DNA of 64,000 bases from Siphonodentalium dalli (taxonomy: Eukaryota; Mollusca; Scaphopoda; Gadilida; Siphonodentaliidae). The DNA lies in assembly GCA_032622095.1 (NCBI GenBank), contig CP136065.1, forward strand, positions 247,565,474-247,629,473, in the 5' to 3' direction. A program made the position numbers and the translations under genes. Of this stretch, positions 42,695 to 54,600 are shown piece after piece (the first letter of the stretch is position 1; each line of letters begins with the position of its first letter). The notes under the pieces are model-generated. The model did not search any database, was not told where the DNA came from, and saw only the letters and a program-made list of their open reading frames with translations.

Positions 42695-45600
42695 GTAAGC
42701 ATAATAGGGCCGAAGAAAAAAATGTGTTTTATAATAAATGTGACGGTGCTACATATACTACATATGTATACTAACTCAGTTATAAAATCTAACTCACTAA
42801 TATACATATTATAGCCAGTAGCCACATCGTAATCATTTCCTTTCGCGTGATTGTTTCCGTTTCTATATGCGCTGTCCCGCCTATCTCCAATCCCGTTCCC
42901 ACTTTTAACAACTGTCATAAATTGCTGCCCACTCATTTCTAACTTCGCCCAATATCTCATTAGCTATTTCTATCTTCTATCTGTTATGTAGCGCCCAATC
43001 TGAGATCTTGACCAGATTTTACCCTAAAATTGCGTTCACTCAATTTTCAATGAAATGCTTTCATTAAAAAAAATTCAAGCTCTTAAAGTTGTTTATTTAT
43101 ACAGTTTATACAAAATAAATCTAAATTAATCTTGGCTCCATCTTGCAGATTAAGGAGATCAAGTGACCAATTTTGAATGGGCTTTTCCATGCTAACCTCC
43201 GCAGCAACAGTTAGATTTGAAAATATTTCTGGGTGTGACTTTAAAGTTTATGCGGTACGGTATTGAAAACAATGCATATTTATCAGGCGGGTCGGCTTGG
43301 AATTTGTTCAGAAAGTTGATATATTTATTTTCTAGTTATATTGAGTTTTCAAAACTAGGTCTGACAAGTGTTGCAATTCCAGAAAAAAAAATCCACCAGT
43401 TAATAGGGGTGTAACGATACATCGATGTATCGATGCGACCGCGATACAGCACTGACGATACGGTCATCGATACGGGCGTTCAAACGATACGTATCTCGAT
43501 ACACAAATTGCATCAGGTCAACGCTGAATCAGTATCTAACACAAAATTGAGGTAATCCCCCACAATAAGTAATAAAAGTGAAAAGCATTCCCTATTTATC
43601 ACAGATAACCGTGAGGCCAACAGACCGCATTGTATCAATTTGCATGTGTGGACAATATGATGCCATCTTCTTGAAACACATTGTATTAGGCCAAAACAAA
43701 AATGATGCGTGTTTCCCGTAACCCGACCGACCGTCTTCAAAACCCCCCCGACCCAAGTTCATTTTATTGGTTTTAAATAAAAAAAATCAATCTATAAACC
43801 GACCGACCGCACTGATAACCAAACTATGTACGCGTGGTTCCATTTTATCTGATTCACCTCGCGAGATAAATAATATCTTTGATATATTTATATATTTTTC
43901 GCAAAACCACACTGTCACTCTATTAACGGAGTCAACTTTAATACGATCTAATGCAATACCGGAAGATCACGAGTTATCGTTCCTCTTCGCTGACCGGGAA
44001 GCACGTGTTTTTGTTGATATTTACATTAAACATGGATGTTTTCCGCGGTTGATTCGAATCGATTCGAACAAGTTCATCTCAACGATGGCGGTCGCACATG
44101 GGTCGATTCGAAGTCTCTGGGTGAAAATTGGGACGTGTTCTCTTTAATATTTACAAGCTGTATAACCACAGACTACAATCGATGCAATGAGGTTCCTCTT
44201 TCGGTGTCCGGTTCTGAGTTATTATTATACAGTCATTCAGGCAGTAACGGGTCAGTTGCTGTTTATCGTCGTGGCAAAAGCCAGATGCACTTGATCTCCC
44301 AAAATCCTGTTGATTCTTGAGAATGAATATGTGTTGGAGATCATGTGCAATTTGTGGCGAGTTCTGACGGTAATTTCCGATTTAATTCAATTTTTCTGAC
44401 GGACAGTGGAAACGCATCGGAGGAAAGTAGGTCAACAAAATATGTCAAGTTGCAGATCGGCGGCTGCCAATAAAAAACAGAATAAAATACACCCAAACTA
44501 TCGTCCGGTTTGATAGCACAAAATACACTGTTTTCGAATGTCGTTCTCTTTCTCAAGAATTGACAGTTACTGAATCCGATTTTTGGTGCATCAATTAGAA
44601 TGGTTTTTCGTCACAAGAACACAACATTGATCGGATTGCCAGATCACAATTTTACTGGGTGCATACAAAATTCAGGATGTGAAAATCATGTGTTGATAAA
44701 AATCTTATAAATGTTGTCTCACATTCAATTATGTGATTTTATCGCTCGTTTCATATATATAAAACCCAGAAATATCATTTACATCTAAATATTAACTCAA
44801 ATAATAGTTATCTAACTTATCTTCCCCATAAACATGCAAGATTTGCGATCGAAAACTCGGAAAGTTTGTGCTGATTGTTAGCAAGTGCAGGGCTTTGTAT
44901 TTTTTTCGCATGCATGTTAACTCTTTCGCTGCCAAACGCGCATAAATGCGAACTTCGGAGACGCTGCCAATCGCGCATTTTTGCGAATTTGGTATGTAGT
45001 CTAATGTATGGGATATAAATCTATTCTTTCTGGCATGTTTGACAGTGTACAATGTATTTATCTGTAGTACTGTTTGCGAACAATTTAAAGCGAAAATGTC
45101 CTCAAGGTCATGCTATTTCTGACGTTATGGGAGTAGTCAGAGCCGGAATATTGCGTCATTGTTGTTAGCACGTGGTTATCAGTCGAAAATGGCTGCTCGC
45201 AAAAGACTCAGGACTGAAGAAGTTATTGTTATTACCTCTATACTCTAATGATCGAGGGGCGCCTGCGGCGCATTAGATACTTATACCTATTATTTATGTG
45301 GGCAGTAGCCTCTATAGGGTCGCCTGCGGCGCATAAGATACTATGGGTGGCGGGATGGGGTGGTTGGTGGGTAACTAACCTCTATACTCTAATGATCGAG
45401 GGTGCTTGTGGTGCATAAGAAACTTATACCTATTATTTATGTGGGCAGTAGCCTCTATAGGAGCGCCTGCGGCGCATAATATACTATAGGTGGCGGAATG
45501 GGGTTGTTGGTTGCTTAACTAACCTCTATACTCTAATGGTCGTGGGGCGCCTGCGGCGCATAAGATACTTATACCTTATAGTATGCGGTACATAAGATAC

Positions 45601-48600
45601 TATGGATGGGGAGGTGGGTGTAGGGCTGGACGATATTAACGAAAATAAAAACCGCGATTTTTTATAATTAAAACCGCGGTTAACGATATAACCGCGGTTT
45701 TTTAAAACATCAGATACTAGTAACTTAAAACAGTTTCTCACTGTTCGCTAGAATTACATCATTGTCATTAATTTTGACAAGTTGACGTCAATAATAAACA
45801 TACACAACCACCCAACCAGTGACAACCTCATGCTCGATCGATATTCGGAATGAAAAGTAAATTCACCGGTTAAATTCCGCTATTCGGACAATTTCGTTCC
45901 GGTGACTTGACAAATTCTGGTATATACCGATAATTAATAAAACCATTATCTAGTCTATGCCAAAACTAAAAGTGTTCTATACTATAGTATCCTTTTCTAA
46001 CTCGGTATATTCAACCATGTTGAGTAAATACATGTTGTTCCCGATGACACTTGCGTCGCTTGACAAATGGAAATGTGGTTTACCGTCAAGACAAATTTTA
46101 GCGAAGTCCACACACACGTAGTACATAACTGTTGGAATTCTGCCAAGCAAGGACACCATGTATTTTTGGGCGGGTTTGAAGCCCTAATTCTATAATTTTG
46201 GTTTTAACCAATCGCCGTGAGTGGTTTCTTCTAGACGAGAAGGGGGCGGTATCTTCGCTCATTTACTATTTTGATTGACGGTGCATGTGCATCATTGTAC
46301 TGAAGGAAGAGGCGTGGCAAAACTGACATTCATATTGATCTATCACCTGATCAGTCGTCAATTCATTTGGTGAATTCTCTTGTAATAAAAAGTACGCAGG
46401 GAAGTCGGAGGATTTGTGTAATATTGTGAGCGAAAGGGGGACGTATTCGGGGTTTTCATATCCCCCTAATTTCGTTAGTCGTCCTAAACGTTGTTTACTA
46501 TGATTATTGAATATTGAAAAAGTCAGGACACAGGGATTTAGTTGGAATTTAAACTTAAATAACTCGATTTGTTTGTATACGCTTATGATGGTCTGGCACC
46601 CTCTAATTGCCGACGATATTACGATTATTTTAGTTTAGACGATATTACTGACGATATTGAAATATTAACCGGGTATTGACGATTAATCGGGAAACCGCCC
46701 AGCACTAGGTGGGTGGGTAACTAACCTTTACACTCTAATGATCGAGGGGCGCCCGCGGTGCATAAGATACTTTTACCTATTATTGATGTGGCAGTAGCCT
46801 CTATAGGGGCGCCTGCGGCGCATAAGATACTATGTTGGCGGGATGGGGAGGTCGGTGGGTAACTAACCTCTATACTATAATGATCGAGGGGCGCATGCGG
46901 CGCATAAGATACTGATACCTATTATTTATATGGGCAGTAGCCTCTATAGGGGCGCCTGCGGCGCATAACATACTATGGGTGGCGGGATAGGGTGGCGGTG
47001 GGTAACTAACCTCTATACTCTAATGATCGAGGGCGCTTGCGGCGCATAACATACTTATACCTATTATTTATAATACACCTTTACTGGTTTTGAACAACCC
47101 TTGTCTATTGTATCGTTTTAGTGGTGATAACAGGCAACTAAATTAATTATGCTGGTGAGTTGACCATGCGTACGCCCGCGTGACCCATATAATTCACATA
47201 AATCATCGTAAAACCCAATTTTCCTGAAATTCAAGATGGCCGTCAAGATCACGTGACTTATAAGGGGCGGAGCAGGGTCATATGTCCCCTGCAGGTATAT
47301 ATACATATGGGTGTGGTTATATATATATATATATATATATATATTTGGAATTGTACCTATCAGGGAATATTCAAGAAACAAAAGCACGAACTCAACAAAG
47401 TGCGCCATTGTATCCCATTTTGCTACAAATAGGTGGCAACTTGCATAAATCCAAGATGGACGCCAAGGTCACGTGACCTATGTTATGTCCAAAGTGGCTT
47501 CATATATGTTACTCCCGTGTACCTTACTGTTGGACATCGTATAATTGGGTTGAAAATTAAAAAACAAACAACACACTCATTCATACCTACACAAATTGTA
47601 CATATACCGACAAATATCCACTAATCCAAGATGGCCGCCAATGTCACGTGTCATTGGTGGGCGTGTCCACGGCGGCATTCGACAGGGTATACCTATGTCT
47701 ATATACATGTGAAGTTTCAACTAATTATATTAGAAACTGCTCGAGATATAATGTATTACCCATATATACCTAAAATACATGGATATATGTACAGGATGCG
47801 TGGCACTGGGGGGTCCGTCTGTGGTGGCGGGTGGCAGCGAAAGAGTTAATCGCAATTTACAACAGATATAAAACACAAAATGAAGCCCATGGAATGACTT
47901 TGCATGAACAGGATGTTGTATTGTGGTATGGTAAGATATATATATTACATATAGAATACCTTTACTTTGTCCATAGTATGCACAATTTGAATTCCACATG
48001 CCATGCATGATTAACTAACTGATAAGCTACATACTATGATATACATGTAGATACCAACACTAACTAGTAATCAACAGAAAACCAACTTGCCACTTCAAAT
48101 TTTCTGGTTACAAAACGTCCAACAGGACATAGAAAGTGGGCCTGTATTAACAACAAATTTCCATTCATGGGGTGTAAGGTCCACTCATGGGGTGTTAGGT
48201 CCATTCATGGGGTGTAAGGTCCACTCATGGGGTGTTAGGTCCATTCATGGGGTGTTAGGTCCATCCATGGGGTGTAAGGTCCACTCATGGGGTGTTAGGT
48301 CCATTCATGGGGTGTTAGGTCCACTCATGAATATTCCCAGCTCAAAATTTTGCTTGGTTCAGGGGGTGTGAACTTCAGTTTGAAATAGGGGGTGCTGACA
48401 TTTCCCAACAAAGACCCTGAAGCCAACTAATAAATTACTCATCTCTCCCCCGTGCCCCCTAAAATGTTAACTGTCAACTAATAAATTACTCATCTCTCCA
48501 CTGCGCCCCCTACAACAACTCATCTCTCCCCCGCGCCCCTACAACATTAATTCATCTCTCCCCCGTGCCATGCGGACATGTAAACTGTCTATACTGTTAT

Positions 48601-51600
48601 CTGTTTTATATGTTTCCCCTCAATATATCAGTTTTATCACCAATTTGTCGGTTGTTCTGGGTCATTGTATGGCATTTGATCGTGGTTAACAAAAAATAAA
48701 ATGAAAAGCCTACCGCCCGCCCCTATTTTTTTTGGGCTCGTTACGGGAAACACGCATTCATTTTGTTTTGGCCTTAATAGATCAGTCGCTAGTGGTCCAC
48801 TGATGATGTGATTAGACCTGACCTGATCGAGTGACCTCAATTTTAATGACCTATTTCAATAGTACACGTCATGCAGCAAGTGACCTACTTTGTCAATGAC
48901 ATGTCGTTTACAACCGTCGGCAAACCTTTGATGCCTGTCTTACTGATATTGCTGCAATTTTATTTCACTGTTAACCAGAGTGAAACAACTGCTGTAGTCT
49001 CAACTTATATCATATCAATCTACATGTATGTCTTTCCCCATGTCACGTCAACACTGGACACTGCACTCAGTGCACTGGCCCGTGTGGGTTGCTGAGCAAT
49101 TGTTAAACTTCCCGGAATAAACTTGTCAACAGCCAATGAATCCCCCCAATTCCCGTTATAAAGTTGACAACTTGACATGAGTTATTAATATAAAGCCCCT
49201 CCCATTTAACTGTCAATCTCGTGACATTGACTGAGAGATTTTCGGAGAGGACGTTCCTCATTGGTCAACAGGTAGTGTTTGTAATCTCTAATTAATTTTG
49301 TTCAGATAACGCAGTGCAACAATGGGTTCAATGTCGGCATCTTTATGCTTCCGGGCCGATAGGATATCAATGATATTCGATACATTGACCAGGTTTTAAT
49401 TATTTTATTTTTTCTTCTTAGACAATACAATTCAAGTTGCAACAACAAACATTTTAGACGAACATCTTGTACACATATTTTAGCGAGTTCATGTAGGCCT
49501 ACCTATAGCCATGCAAGCACATACCCACTCGTCGTTATCGCTATATATCAGTGTATATACAGTCCGTACGAAGACTCGGCAATATCACTATAATATTAGG
49601 TAAGTAAAATCGCGATACGTATGGTATCGTGACCTCTGTATCGCGATAAACATCGATACACCCCATACCCCGTATCATTACACCCCTACCAGTTAAATGT
49701 TAAGTTTGTTCTATGATATGGCTGCTTTAGTTTCCAGACATCTGTTTCATAGATGACTTTTGCTGCGGAGATTTACATGGAAATCCCCATTCAAAATTGG
49801 TAACTTGACCTGCTTGATAGTACATAAGATATATCATATGACTTGATAAAACATCTGCCAATCATGATAGGCCTCTAGTCGTTTATGCAAATCAATGCAT
49901 TGTGCAGAATTCTGGATGGTGTATTTTTGCGATTTGGAACCAAAGGTCAGTATAAATTCTGATTCTCCTCTGATTTCCCCATGGATTTTATTTAACTCCT
50001 GCAAGAGTTGTCCAACTCTTTTAACTCAAATGAATTTCAATCCAATTTTTCTATTTCAGGTGTTTTCATCATCAACCTAAGGAAGACGTGGGAGAAACTT
50101 TTACTGGCCGCCAGAGCCATCGCTGCTGTGGAGAACCCGGCTGATGTCTGCGTCATTTCTGCTCGTCCCTACGGCCAGAGAGCTGTGTTGAAGTTCGCCT
50201 CGGCTACAGGAGCCACACCCATTGCTGGCAGATTCACTCCTGGAACATTCACCAATCAGATCCAGGTAATCTTAGAAATTTGAGTCAATAACTGCAATCA
50301 AGATGAGAAGATGGTACTATAAGCTATTGCTTGATATCCACCATTAGGCCTAAAAAAATACCTTTGTTTTATTTTTTTTCCTATAAAATAGCTGCCGACG
50401 CTGTTTGTCTCAGTTCGTCGCTTTATAATAGGCCCCGTTTCTAATGACTCGACGTCCGGACGCCTTTAGTAAAATGGCGGCGCCCACGGAAAATAAAAAA
50501 TACATCGTTTTCGTTTAAATCTTCTAGTGATGAGCCGACAATCGGTACTTGGCTTTCAACATCGGCATTTCCGATTTGTCTAAATAGAAATCAGGTGCTT
50601 GTTTTTCTTAATAAACTGTTTTAAATATGACGATGTTTTGTTGAATAAATAATGACCAGTAAACATGGGGAAAGTGATTTACCAAACACAAACTTGATAT
50701 ACAGCAGGGTTTCCGCGAGGGGAAAATTGATGAGTCCGTATTGGGGAAACACATAACGCGACGGGACGACCATGGTTCGTCCCGTCGGGCGAAACTTTTG
50801 TTATTTGACACTGAAAAGTAGCAATTTCCTTGCACATAAGAGTGTCACAAAGCAACCAAAGCTACGTATATATTACGCAAGTCAATCATTTCCGTGGGTG
50901 CATTAATTCTGTTGATGGTATCCAGATAATCAATCAACTAATTACGCACATAAGACTGCCGTCTGATTGAAGATTATATATAAATGAACAAGCTACTAGT
51001 TATTGTTTACAAATTTATACAATAAGATTCCGATGAATCTAAACACTACAAAACATCTATGCATTGACCAATAATAGATAGCAAGGAGAATTGAATAAAG
51101 TATTTCCTAGAATTGCAAGCAGCTTCTGTGAAAATGAAACTGACATGATATACGCTGTCAATCGTAAAACTATTTGTGCGCTGTGACGTCATACTGCAGG
51201 AGCTATTTATAGCGGCAAAATACGAATGGTAGCGACACAGGTATTTGGCACCAAAAAAAATTAATAAAAAGAGATTTTTATTAAATTTAAAAACAAAATT
51301 GTGCCTAATACCTGTGGGTAGGGACATCTTTCACTCGGAACGCGTAGCTTGTTCACTAGTCTCTATATATTAGTCCATAAACTGACGACCGCAATTGCTT
51401 ATTATGCGCATAGTCAAAAAAATCCCAACGTGATTTATTTCACAGTAAAACGGAACCTGTCCCGAAATCAGTCTTTATAGTGGGAATTCATAGTGACAAG
51501 TTAACAACACCATTCATTTGAACCATATTACATACATGGGTGATAAAGACAAACACATACCCCCTCCCCAATATGGAGATAATGTCAAAGGACGGTAAAT

Positions 51601-54600
51601 AATAGTTGCGTTGTCCCCAAGCACAATCAACGACGCACGTGTTCACATCTCCCGCCAAATTATATTTTATAACACGTTGGCTAAAACTCCGTTCTATACC
51701 TCATGGACTCTGCAGGGGGACCCATTTATTATGTACCACCGTACGATAGCACGGGATCTCGGAGAGGAGCAGTTTCATTCATGAAAATCCCGTGCATAAA
51801 AATGTCCCGACTAAGAAATTCGGCGTTCTTTGATCAAATTATGTAATCCTACGATATCACGGGATTTTCGAGCATGAGCATGCATATTCAGCAGTCCGAC
51901 ATTTTTTGATGTTACCGCGACATGCATTACGCTGTATCTAACGTCGCTATTTGACCCGCTTTTTCACCAGTATTCTATTTAACACCCGAACTCCCGTTGT
52001 AACCGGATTTGTTTACGACATTGCGACTGACATTTGGTATATGTATGAACCAAACAGATAATATGCGAGGGGAATGAGGCCGTCCTACGGACGCTGAGCC
52101 GTACTAACGGAAACCCTGTATACAGCCATCTCCTCTTCAATACACCGGCTGTACCTGGGTCAATGTTTGAACAATATATTACAGTGGGGATCGCCGGGAA
52201 GCACGTGACACTACCTACCTATATACTTACCCAAACGTATACTTATGTATATATACTGTGTACTGGCATATTACTACGGTTGTTGCTTGCTTCTAATTCT
52301 AAGTATTATATAACATATTCTGGTATAATTGTTACAATAATCGGAATCGGCCGATTGTGATCTCAAATAATCGGCGCATAGCTCTATTTGACAATCGGCT
52401 CATCACTAAAATCTTCCATCAAAACAGGAATATTCACCTATGTCATGGCGTCACAAACCATGGTTAGCAGCAGTGTGTTAGGGCTAAAGTTTCTAAAATG
52501 TTCAGGTGCCGATTCCGATTATTGTATTACTTATACCAGAATATGTTATATGTGTTATATAATACTTAGAATTAGAAGCAAGCAACAACAGTAGTAATAT
52601 GCCAGTACACAGTATATATACATAAGTATACATTTGGGTAAGTATATAGGTAGGTATGGGCGGACTTGTGATCAAATACAGGCACATGTCCTGCAGATGC
52701 TGTGGTACGGGGCCTCGGTGTATTTATTGTAATGTATTGTATCGACGATGCAATGCATTAACGTACCCATGTATTCTAGGCTATTCCATCGAATACAGGC
52801 ACATGTCCTGCAGAGGCTGTGGTACGGGGCCTCGGTGTATTTATTCAGGGATTAATCCGGGGCCTTTTTGGGGCCGAATTTCGGCCCCATTCCCAATGCC
52901 AGATACCCAGTAAAATTCCCAATATGGTGCGTGATAGATTCCCAAAACGGCGTGTGATATAAAGACATTGATCATCGGCATGGATGTTCGCGGTACGATG
53001 TTTCGCGGTACGGAATTTCAGAAGAATTGAGTGAGCGCTAAAGTACGCGGCACCTGATTGGTCGGAAATGTATATTACAGCCAATGCGAGTTCTTCTTTA
53101 ATAATGTAATAAGAATTGCAGAAGATGTCGCACAACAGCAAATATTATAGGAAAAAAATACAACCGGATAAGCGGCCGAGTTCAACAACAAATATAATAA
53201 CGTTCTTTAAAAAGAAGAAGGTCGACGATGCGGATTCAGCGCAGCCTCTTGACACTAATGACAGTGTTGTCAAAAGCAAAAATAGTGAAACCGCATCTCA
53301 CACTCAGTCCTCTGAATCGTCCGATTCCGATGATCATGATATTGATATTGTTTCCGAGGAGGAGTCAGAGTTTGTTTACCTACCGGTACCGGGGATTAAA
53401 CCAGACGAGAGACTATTCTCGTCAGGAAAATACGAAGAAAAATACAAGTGGCTGTACTTTAGTGTCAGAAAAGAAGGATACATGTGTAAAAATTGTGAAT
53501 TTTTTAGTGACAAATTTCAAGCCGCAGATAAAGGTGCATTCCATACAAAAGGAGTAAAGTTGGGAACCCATCCTACAAGAAAACTGACAAAACATGAACA
53601 GAGTAGAAGACACACTACGTCAATGTTGTCATCTCAGACCCTTACTCAAGTTGATACGAAAGATAAAAAAAGTGTTTTAAGCCAACTATGCGATAGCAGT
53701 ATTAAAATTGAAGCTAAAAACCGATCAGGTATGACAATATTACTGAAAACAGTTTATTTCATGATCAAGAAAAGCTGGGCACATACTACAAATTTTGAAA
53801 ACGTCATTGAATTTTGTGCAAAAACTGGAAACACGGAACTTCAAGAATTTTTGAATAGGATGTCTGACGAAAAAAGTAAACTTTCATATACATCTCCGTT
53901 TTCTGTTAAACAATATATACAATGCATGTCAGACTACATGGAGGAGGACATCCTATGTTCACTGAGGAGAAATAAATTTTTCACATTGTTATGCGACGAA
54001 AGTGCGGACGAATCTAATGTGACTCAACTGTGCATCATGGGACGATTTCTTAAGGATGGAGAAGTATGCGACCATTTTCTGGGAATTATCCCAATGCAAA
54101 AAACTGATGCAGCAACACTCATGGACTGTTTGCAAAAATTCTTAATGCAAAAGGGGATTAATATTGAGAACACTCGTTTTATAGCCCTTGATGGCACCAA
54201 TACTATGTCGGGAGAACGGACCGGACTACAGAAACGTTATAGACATTTCTCACCCTTTGCTCAGTATATAAATTGTCGAAATCATCGGTTGGCTCTTGCA
54301 TTCTCCCATGTGTTGAAAAAGTATAAAAAGCTTCAAGAAGCTGACAATTTGCTTGTAGGCCTGGCAAAGTTTTTCGGTTCAAGTCCCCAGAGAACAGCTG
54401 CATTCAATACTGCTCAGGACGTATATTTGTTGAAGGAGCTCAAACTTGTTTGGCCATCTACAACTAGGTGGCTGAGCCATGGAAAGTCCTGTGAAAGAAT
54501 CATAACACGGTTCCAATGCATTCTTGACACATTGGATGGTATTTATAATGACAAAAAAAGACCCAGAAATTTTAGGACTGAGATGCCAGTTAATAGATCC

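Larger units (their letters stand above)
44921..47845. mobile_element. nested TTAA element CTCTTTCGCTGCCA (2925 bp)
   Basis: 14-bp TIR CTCTTTCGCTGCCA at both ends and TTAA on both sides (44917-44920, 47846-47849), typical of piggyBac-like targets. Most of the inside is a GC-rich tandem repeat. No open frame of note. Confidence 0.85.
43689..48773. mobile_element. nested element with GGCCAAAACAAAAATGATGC ends, TSD TTA (5085 bp)
   Basis: 34-bp TIRs beginning GGCCAAAACAAAA and reaching GTTTCCCGTAAC; TTA on both sides (43686-43688, 48774-48776). Same end design as 34498-35366 and 50347-60145. Contains the TTAA element 44921-47845 and the minisatellites described below. No transposase. Confidence 0.85.
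43404..49688. mobile_element. hAT-type element shell (6285 bp with nested insertions), TSD CCAGTTAA
   Basis: Ends TAGGGGTGTAACGATAC and GTATCATTACACCCCTA; perfect 8-bp duplication CCAGTTAA at 43396-43403 and 49689-49696. Subterminal GATAC/ATCGATAC motifs crowd both ends. Its own non-repeat sequence is only about 1.2 kb, the rest being later insertions. No transposase seen. It occupies most of RPSA intron 1. Confidence 0.92.
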
